A DNA stretch of 5,479 bases from Chrysiogenales bacterium. GTDB taxonomy: Bacteria; Acidobacteriota; Aminicenantia; UBA2199. Position numbers and translations under genes: made by a program. Location: the NCBI GenBank assembly GCA_004525465.1, contig SPCN01000163.1:1-5479 (forward strand), written 5' to 3'. This document shows, one piece after another, positions 1 through 5,479 of this stretch (its first letter is position 1; each line of letters starts with the position of its first letter). The notes under the pieces were generated by a model. That model was not told where the DNA came from. It ran no database searches and saw only the letters and a list, made by a program, of their open reading frames with translations.

Positions 1-113
1 AGGAACCCGGGAATGTCGGAACCTTGGTCAGCGGCTATAAGCAGCTGGAATTCGTGCTGTAAAAGGCTGATGGCTTCTTCACTATACCTCTGGGTCAGGA
101 TGACTTTTTTCAT
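1..113 (-). CDS. D-2-hydroxyacid dehydrogenase-like protein, N-terminal fragment (runs off the left edge)
   Basis: Only the first 37 codons are inside the window. The protein begins MKKVILTQRYSEEAISLLQ and continues with a beta-strand-like stretch (FQLLIAAD, residues 22-29). This strand, then a helix containing 'EEAISLL', then a second strand is the usual opening of D-isomer-specific 2-hydroxyacid dehydrogenases (glyoxylate reductase and phosphoglycerate dehydrogenase group). Those are NAD(P)-dependent enzymes of about 310-330 residues. The cofactor-binding and catalytic parts would lie beyond base 1, so substrate cannot be judged. The ATG at 113-111 has a GAGG (127-124) about 10 bases upstream. 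The start lies inside the end of the upstream gene (32-base overlap, different frame), which suggests cotranscription and coupled translation. Another Rossmann-type N-terminus is possible; the family call is moderate. Confidence 0.55.
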   Translation of the reverse strand, partial: MKKVILTQRYSEEAISLLQHEFQLLIAADQGSDIPGF

Positions 114-756
114 GGTTGATGTACCTCGATATGGCTTGAAAGGCGCGGTTGAATTCTGAGTTGAATTTTGCCTTTTCGCGGAAAGGGCTGATCCCTTTTT
201 CCTCTACGCGGTCGCTTAGAACCACCAGGGCATGGAAGGGCCGGCCCAGGAAGCAGCGCAGGGGAAACAACTCCATCTCCACGATGTCGGTTTTCAGCGC
301 ATGCTGTTCGGCCAGCCAGGCCGGCGTTTCGCGCTGGAGCACATCCACGCTCACGCCGCGAACAACCGGGAAAGATCTGTCAGAGAATCTCTTCAGCGGC
401 AGGGATGCGGCGCGGGAAAAGCGCTTGAAGATGGAACTGGAGAGGATCTCGCCCACCTGCAGGGCCGCCGGTTCCCGGAAACGGGGTTTGAGCGCTCCGG
501 CCGCGCCCAGGAAAAAAACCTCCTTGTCCGCCAGGTCGGCGACCAATCCCAGCAGGGTGAGCAGGTGCGGGTAGCCGATGAAGCCGCTGATGACCGCCAT
601 GTTCTCGAAGCAAAGCAGGGATGAGTGCAACAAGTCCTGCCGGCGACCGGCTTGCTTTTGCAGGGTGGCGAAAAGGGAGTTTTGCGAAAAAAACGGGACC
701 AGTACCAGCGCTGGGGGAGTAGCGAACTGCCGCGGGCGGAACAACGATGGCTTCAT
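82..756 (-). CDS. Nucleoside phosphorylase superfamily protein (MTA/SAH nucleosidase-like), substrate unknown
   Basis: A 224-residue protein of the PNP/UDP phosphorylase fold, close to the usual 220-250. Visible family marks are an N-terminal strand (ALVLVP, 16-21), a glycine-containing segment (VISGFIGY, 55-62), the strand-loop GAAGAL (84-89), the ribose-binding Val-Glu-Met-Glu motif (159-162) and Ser-Asp (181-182), where the aspartate matches the catalytic acid of MTA/SAH nucleosidases. Members cleave the N-glycosidic bond of nucleosides by hydrolysis or phosphorolysis in the cytoplasm; which nucleoside is not evident. The frame stays open upstream to 918, but that extension reads back through tRNA-Val and is not protein-like, so ATG 756-754 is chosen. 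No Shine-Dalgarno site precedes it, only TTTTTTCAATC after the tRNA end. A TTG at codon 5 (744-742) is an alternative; Met53 would delete the first strand. The gene probably shares the tRNA promoter, and its end overlaps the dehydrogenase-like gene. Confidence 0.7.
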   Translation of the reverse strand: MKPSLFRPRQFATPPALVLVPFFSQNSLFATLQKQAGRRQDLLHSSLLCFENMAVISGFIGYPHLLTLLGLVADLADKEVFFLGAAGALKPRFREPAALQVGEILSSSIFKRFSRAASLPLKRFSDRSFPVVRGVSVDVLQRETPAWLAEQHALKTDIVEMELFPLRCFLGRPFHALVVLSDRVEEKGISPFREKAKFNSEFNRAFQAISRYINHEKSHPDPEV

Positions 757-767
757 GATTGAAAAAA

Positions 768-840
768 TGGGCGATGCAGGATTTGAACCTGCGACTCCTA
801 CCGTGTGAAGGTAATACTCTAGCCGCTGAGTTAATCGCCC
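768..840 (-). tRNA. tRNA-Val, anticodon CAC (reads GUG)
   Basis: A complete 73-base cloverleaf is visible. The 7-bp acceptor stem pairs GGGCGAT (840-834) with ATCGCCC (775-769), with discriminator A at 768. The D stem is ACTC/GAGT, and the D loop contains GG. The anticodon stem is TTACC/GGTAG, with loop TTCACAC (809-803) and anticodon CAC at 807-805. The variable loop is 5 bases. The T stem is GCAGG/CCTGC with loop TTCAAAT. The CCA end is not encoded: the base after the discriminator starts a six-T run, so CCA must be added after processing. That T run could also cause partial termination, although a gene starts only 11 bases downstream. The 5' end sits about 2-3 bases after the expected start of transcription from the promoter at 850-878. 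Confidence 0.97.
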
Positions 841-849
841 AGAAGTCCT

Positions 850-878
850 ATTATAAAATGAAACCCGCCGGCGGTCAA
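850..878 (-). promoter_or_regulatory. Sigma70-type promoter for tRNA-Val
   Basis: Read on the minus strand, TTGACC (878-873) is followed by a 17-base spacer and a perfect TATAAT (855-850). Transcription should begin near 843, a few bases before the mature tRNA 5' end at 840. Short leaders of this kind are common for tRNA genes. It probably also serves the nucleosidase-like and dehydrogenase-like genes downstream. The spacer contains one arm of a GCCGGC inverted repeat. Confidence 0.8.
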
Positions 879-887
879 TAGGCCGGC
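867..887. repeat. GC-rich inverted repeat (GCCGGC ... GCCGGC) in the divergent promoter region
   Basis: Two copies of the self-complementary hexamer GCCGGC lie at 867-872 and 882-887, separated by 9 bases, and can form a 6-bp hairpin. A further CCGGC at 888-892 is followed by A and seven T (894-900), so in the plus direction the stretch loosely resembles an intrinsic terminator. No plus-strand gene precedes it. It overlaps the spacer and -35 of the tRNA promoter. Its role is unknown; it may be a chance product of local GC richness. Confidence 0.3.
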
Positions 888-911
888 CCGGCATTTTTTT
901 GATGTTTTTTG

Positions 912-940
912 TTGCCAAGAGCAGGATTTTTGGATAAAAT
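912..940 (+). promoter_or_regulatory. Sigma70-type promoter for the ClC transporter gene
   Basis: TTGCCA (912-917) and TAAAAT (935-940) are separated by exactly 17 bases; each hexamer differs from consensus at one position. Transcription would start near 947, giving a leader of roughly 55 bases before the TTG start at 1003. The promoter lies back to back with the tRNA-Val promoter, with the two -35 elements about 34 bases apart. Confidence 0.65.
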
Positions 941-987
941 GAAATTTAGCGAACGAAAAATCTTTCTGTTCTTGCACAAATTCAAAG

Positions 988-995
988 AAAGGGGA
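988..995 (+). promoter_or_regulatory. Ribosome binding site that fixes the TTG start of the ClC gene
   Basis: AAAGGGGA lies 7 bases before TTG 1003-1005. An in-frame TGA at 997-999 rules out any earlier start in this frame, and the next ATG (codon 23, at 1069) has no comparable site. This supports initiation at TTG. Confidence 0.65.
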
Positions 996-1002
996 ATGAT
1001 CA

Positions 1003-2727
1003 TTGAAGGATAAGTTCAAGAAATTCGCCGTCTTCCATTTTCCGAAAGGGGTGCCTGAAAACGTCAGCATGGCGATCCAAACCGGGGTCCTGAGCCTGCT
1101 GGCCGGTTTGTCGGCGGTCCTGTTTATGTTCATGACCAACCTGCTTTTCGAAAAAACCTATCTTGCCTTCGCCGGCCGCTCGACGATGTTTTTCATCCTG
1201 GCAAGTTTTCTGGTCATTATCAGTACATCGACCGTGGTTGGACTCCTGCTGAACGTATTCAGCCCCGACGCGGCCGGGAGCGGCATCCCGCAGGTAAAAA
1301 GCGCCTATTGGAAAGAGCTTGGCCACTTGAAAATAAAGCCCGTCCTGATCAAGTTTGTGGCCGGAATTCTGAGTATCGGCGGCGGCAACAGCCTCGGCCG
1401 GGAAGGGCCTTCGGTGTTCATCGGCAGCGGCGTCGCGTCCAACGTGGACGGCGTTTTCGGGACCCCGAAGCGCGGCCGCCGCGCCTCGGCGGTCATCGGC
1501 GCTTCGGCCGGCCTGGCCGCCGCTTTCAACGCCCCGCTGGCCGCGATCGCTTTTGTCATTGAAGAAATCGTCGGTGATTTGAACAACCGCTACCTCGGGC
1601 GGGTTGTCCTTTCCTCGGTGATCGGGGCCTTCGTGGTATACGCTTTGATCGGCCGCCAGCCGGCATTCTCTCTCCCTGCCATCGATAACATCTCCTGGCT
1701 TCATTATTTTATTGTGCCCTTGGTCGCTTTTGTCGCTGCCTTGGCGGGTGTCGTGTTTCAGCGTGTCACTCTGCGCTGGAAGCTGCGGCTGAAAAGACAG
1801 AAGCGCATTCCCGCCTGGCTGCTCCCGGTTTTGGGTGGCTTGGCGACCTGGATCATCGGTTGTGGAGTGTTCCTGGCCACTGGCAAGATTGGTGTGTTCG
1901 GGCTAGGCTATCAAGATCTTTCCAACGCCCTGAACAATAATTTTGCCTGGAAGATTGCCGGGATCATGATCGTTGCCAAACTGCTGGCTATGATAATCGG
2001 CTACAGCTTCGGCGGCTGCGGCGGCATCTTTGCCCCTTTGCTTTTCGTCGGCGGCATGACCGGCTATTTCCTGGGTGGGCTGGCGCGGGTGTGGATCCCC
2101 CTGACGCCCGCGGACCAGATCGTGCTGGCCGTTATCGGCATGAGCGCCTGCCTGGGCGCCACCGTCCGGGCGCCGCTGACCTCGATCCTGATCGTCTTTG
2201 AGATGACTCACCAGTTTTCCCTGGTGCCCAGTCTGCTTCTGGCAACGATCATCAGCCAGGCCACGGCTCGTTTTGCCGGCAAACTCAATTTTTATGATGC
2301 CCTGCTGGTGCAGGATGGCCACGAGCTTCACAAGATCCATCCTCCGGTCGATCTGAATAGCTGGCAGAATCTGCCGGTTTCGGCCATTGCCAACCCAACG
2401 CCGGTCATGCTGAGCGGTCTCGCGGCAGACGAGATGCGCGACAAGTTGGACCGCTTTCCCTTCAACAGTTTCCCTCTGCTTGTGGATGGCCGTATCAAGG
2501 GCATCGTGACGCGGCAGCAGATGCAGCAGGCGTTGCTTGTCCATGGTGTTCCGGAAATTCATAAAGCCGCTTTATGTTATCCCGAGCAGACGGTGCGGGA
2601 GATCGGCAGCAAGTTCCTGGAATCCTCCGCCTATGTCCTGGTCGTGGTGGACAGGGAAACAAAGACGATCAGGGGGATTATTACGCTCCACGATTTGATC
2701 CGGGCTCAGGCTGCCATCCAGCACTGA
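1003..2727 (+). CDS. ClC-family chloride transporter (probable H+/Cl- exchanger) with C-terminal CBS pair
   Basis: A 574-residue integral membrane protein with the three ClC anion-pathway signatures in order: GSGIP (92-96), GREGP (132-136, with gating Glu134) and GGIFAP (340-345). Tyr431 in 'NFYDALL' matches the pore tyrosine of E. coli ClC. Glu187-Glu188 in 'FVIEEIVGD' align with E. coli Glu202-Glu203; the second is the intracellular proton glutamate, so a proton-coupled exchanger is more likely than a passive channel. Many hydrophobic helices span about 25-425. From about 455 the protein is soluble and holds two CBS modules (about 458-512 and 518-572), which usually bind adenine nucleotides and regulate transport; E. 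coli ClcA lacks them. The start is TTG with a good Shine-Dalgarno site. The gene appears monocistronic: its own promoter lies upstream and another promoter follows its stop. Possible roles are acid resistance or chloride and osmotic balance. The family call is firm; exchanger mode is inferred from residues. Confidence 0.95.
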   Translation: MKDKFKKFAVFHFPKGVPENVSMAIQTGVLSLLAGLSAVLFMFMTNLLFEKTYLAFAGRSTMFFILASFLVIISTSTVVGLLLNVFSPDAAGSGIPQVKSAYWKELGHLKIKPVLIKFVAGILSIGGGNSLGREGPSVFIGSGVASNVDGVFGTPKRGRRASAVIGASAGLAAAFNAPLAAIAFVIEEIVGDLNNRYLGRVVLSSVIGAFVVYALIGRQPAFSLPAIDNISWLHYFIVPLVAFVAALAGVVFQRVTLRWKLRLKRQKRIPAWLLPVLGGLATWIIGCGVFLATGKIGVFGLGYQDLSNALNNNFAWKIAGIMIVAKLLAMIIGYSFGGCGGIFAPLLFVGGMTGYFLGGLARVWIPLTPADQIVLAVIGMSACLGATVRAPLTSILIVFEMTHQFSLVPSLLLATIISQATARFAGKLNFYDALLVQDGHELHKIHPPVDLNSWQNLPVSAIANPTPVMLSGLAADEMRDKLDRFPFNSFPLLVDGRIKGIVTRQQMQQALLVHGVPEIHKAALCYPEQTVREIGSKFLESSAYVLVVVDRETKTIRGIITLHDLIRAQAAIQH

Positions 2728-2779
2728 AAAGTGGAATAATCGTAGCTTGCCATAAGCGCTCACCCCTTGGCGGCTGACA

Positions 2780-2807
2780 TTGACATTTTGCTTTTGAAGT
2801 TTATAAT
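2780..2807 (+). promoter_or_regulatory. Consensus sigma70 promoter of the trehalose-type operon
   Basis: TTGACA (2780-2785) and TATAAT (2802-2807) both match consensus at all six positions, with a 16-base spacer. Transcription should start near 2814, leaving a leader of about 30 bases to the ATG at 2844. The -35 lies within a tandem repeat of TGACAT (2775-2780, 2781-2786). An 8-bp palindrome GATCGATC (2815-2822) falls right at the predicted start point, where a repressor could act. No convincing terminator for the ClC gene is seen in the 116-base gap 2728-2843. Confidence 0.8.
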
Positions 2808-2843
2808 AAAAAAAGATCGATCGGTAAAGGGTGTGCAATTAAA

Positions 2844-4313
<1,470 letters not shown>

Positions 4314-4316
4314 GAC

Positions 4317-4955
4317 ATGTCTGTTTTTTATTTTAAAACACGTTTAAACCTGGTGGAAATGCTGGGGATCCGGGTGCGCAATGTCCCCGATCTGCTCGAG
4401 CAGATCCGCCAGGTGCCGGGTGCTTCGATATACTACCACACCCACCGCTTTCTGCAGCAGCATCATTACCTTTGCCCCGAGCCGCCCAATGATTTCGCTT
4501 TCTGGATCGCCAATGCCCTGGGGTTGGATGGTCTGGGTGAACAGCTGGCCAGTGTCGATACGATCAAGTTCGCCAGGATCAACGACTTGCGTGATGCCTT
4601 CAGCGTCATCATCGAGAAGTTCCAGAGCCGCGGCAACGGCATGACGGTCAGTTGCCATGAAGGCGAGGAATTCCATTTCATGTCCTGCCGGACTTTTGTT
4701 TTTCCGACCAATTTCCATGCGGCAGATATCAAGGAGTTTATCCAGGCGCTGCGGGCCATCAGCATCAACTCGCTTTATTATCATATTTTTGAATCCAGGC
4801 TGCGCTTGGGCAAGGTAGACAATGATTTTTCCCTTTGGTTTGAGTCCATCGGACAGAAAGAACTGGCCGGCGAGATAGCTAAACTGGATCCGTATACAAT
4901 TACCCTGGAGAGTTTACGGAAAAAAATCATCAACATCATGGAGAAACATGCTTAA
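4317..4955 (+). CDS. DUF5752-like protein made of two repeated modules, function unknown
   Basis: A 212-residue soluble protein with no signal peptide or membrane segment and no recognised catalytic motif. It resembles, from memory, the DUF5752 family, which I recall beside sugar glycosyltransferases; no search was possible. It contains an internal duplication. Residues about 3-102 match about 118-211: 'SIYYH' (37-41) pairs with 'SLYYH' (152-156), 'NDFAFW' (58-63) with 'NDFSLW' (169-174), and both modules end in a helix of the type 'LRxxxxxIIEK / LRKKIINIMEK'. The first 39 residues of the modules align without gaps; the second copy is then about 4 residues shorter. The N module is richer in histidine (41, 43, 49, 50). 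A strong GAGG (4307-4310) overlaps the end of the GT20 gene, 6 bases before the ATG, and its own end overlaps the TreT-like start by 8 bases. This tight coupling suggests an accessory, regulatory or scaffolding role for the flanking enzymes, which is inference. Confidence 0.8.
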   Translation: MSVFYFKTRLNLVEMLGIRVRNVPDLLEQIRQVPGASIYYHTHRFLQQHHYLCPEPPNDFAFWIANALGLDGLGEQLASVDTIKFARINDLRDAFSVIIEKFQSRGNGMTVSCHEGEEFHFMSCRTFVFPTNFHAADIKEFIQALRAISINSLYYHIFESRLRLGKVDNDFSLWFESIGQKELAGEIAKLDPYTITLESLRKKIINIMEKHA

Positions 4956-5479
4956 AATTAAAGATTATGCAGATATTGTCGGGCAGAACGTGATCGAGGA
5001 ATTAGAGGTGCTGTCGCAACACCTGCAGGGAAAAAGGATCCAGAACATCAATTCCACCGCGGTCGGCGGCGGCGTGGCCGAAATCCTGACCCGCATGCTG
5101 CCCCTCCTGCATGAATTGGGGGTCGATGCCCGCTGGGATGTGATCCACGGCGATGAAAAATATTTTGCCATTACCAAGAAAATGCACAATGCCCTGCATG
5201 GAGTGAACGAAACGATCAGCGATGAAGATCTGGAATATTTTTTGGAGATCAATGACAGAAATGTCGCCGAGATGGATTTGAACCATGACATCCATTTCGT
5301 CCATGATCCGCAGCCCATCGCCTTGATCCGCAAAAAATCCAGTGTCGGGGGCAAATGGATCTGGCGCTGCCATATCGATTTCACCAATCCGAATCAAAAG
5401 ATATGGGAGTTTTTAAAGGGCTTCATTGAAATGTACGATGCGGCCGTTTTTTCCGCTCCGGCCTTCGCCAGGAGATTGC
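4948..5479 (+). CDS. treT: TreT-type trehalose synthase / GT4 glycosyltransferase, N-terminal part (runs off the right edge)
   Basis: 177 codons are present and the frame is still open at the window end; the full family length is about 400-420 residues. The sequence matches the N-terminal Rossmann half of the trehalose glycosyltransferring synthase group: 'IVGQNVIEEL' (10-19), 'NSTAVGGGVAEIL' (35-47, the glycine-rich loop expected at the nucleotide-sugar site), 'HGDEKYF' (67-73), 'VHDPQPIALI' (118-127) and 'WIWRCHIDFT' (137-146). TreT makes trehalose directly and reversibly from NDP-glucose plus glucose. Related GT4 trehalose phosphorylases share these motifs, and the donor-binding C-terminal half is outside the window, so the two cannot be separated here. 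ATG 4948-4950 overlaps the previous gene's stop by 8 bases. A GGAG at 4940-4943 lies only 4 bases upstream, consistent with translational coupling. Confidence 0.82.
   Translation, partial: MLKIKDYADIVGQNVIEELEVLSQHLQGKRIQNINSTAVGGGVAEILTRMLPLLHELGVDARWDVIHGDEKYFAITKKMHNALHGVNETISDEDLEYFLEINDRNVAEMDLNHDIHFVHDPQPIALIRKKSSVGGKWIWRCHIDFTNPNQKIWEFLKGFIEMYDAAVFSAPAFARRL

Noticed and set aside
149..808. Plus-strand open frames (149-574, 232-624, 578-808) across the nucleosidase-like gene
   Set aside because: Composition is Arg/Ser- or Gln/Gly-rich and unlike a protein family; the minus frame shows the phosphorylase motifs.
864..900. Intrinsic terminator on the plus strand (GCCGG stem plus seven T)
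   Set aside because: The stem is only 5-6 bp with a long or badly placed loop, and no plus-strand gene lies upstream to be terminated; kept only as an inverted repeat.
757..918. N-terminal 54-codon extension of the nucleosidase-like gene on the minus strand
   Set aside because: It is the translation of tRNA-Val and of the tRNA promoter region; the open frame there is accidental.
1000..1704. 234-codon open frame on the minus strand inside the ClC gene
   Set aside because: Antisense shadow with a biased, charged composition and no domain.
1903..2562. 219-codon open frame on the minus strand inside the ClC gene
   Set aside because: Antisense shadow, low-complexity and rich in His, Gln and Asp; the ClC frame carries all family motifs.
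2728..2779. Terminator after the ClC gene
   Set aside because: No stable stem followed by a T run can be found between the stop codon and the next promoter.
4965..5397. Minus-strand open frames opposite the TreT-like gene
   Set aside because: The plus frame encodes an unbroken TreT N-terminus with its conserved motifs, and it is still open at the window end.

Overview
The window is ordinary bacterial chromosome: dense genes, a chromosomal tRNA, sigma70-type promoters, Shine-Dalgarno sites, and moderately GC-rich coding DNA with AT-rich gaps between genes. I see no insertion sequence, phage gene, CRISPR array or plasmid feature. The host cannot be named from the sequence. An uncultivated bacterium of the Aminicenantes/Acidobacteria type would fit the gene mix, but that is a weak impression.

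Left part (1-840, minus strand): a tRNA-Val(CAC) with its own good promoter is followed, 11 bases after its 3' end, by a nucleoside-phosphorylase-superfamily gene. The end of that gene overlaps by 32 bases the start of a gene that runs off the left edge and looks like a D-2-hydroxyacid dehydrogenase.

Middle (841-2727): a divergent promoter region of about 160 bases, then a plus-strand ClC-family chloride transporter of 574 residues. It carries both glutamates typical of H+/Cl- exchangers and a C-terminal pair of CBS domains. It starts with TTG.

Right part (2728-5479, plus strand): a 116-base gap holds a perfect-hexamer promoter (TTGACA-16-TATAAT) driving a tight three-gene operon. The genes are a GT20 trehalose-6-phosphate synthase-like enzyme, a DUF5752-like protein built from two copies of one ~90-residue module, and the first 177 residues of a GT4 enzyme of the TreT (trehalose glycosyltransferring synthase) type. 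The first two genes are 3 bases apart; the last two overlap by 8 bases.

How the genes fit together: the operon suggests trehalose, or a related alpha-glucoside, made from nucleotide-sugar donors by two different kinds of glycosyltransferase, with an uncharacterised duplicated protein between them. No trehalose-6-phosphate phosphatase is in the window; it could lie downstream. The ClC exchanger next door would suit an osmotic or acid-stress theme, but it has its own promoter and that link is only inference.
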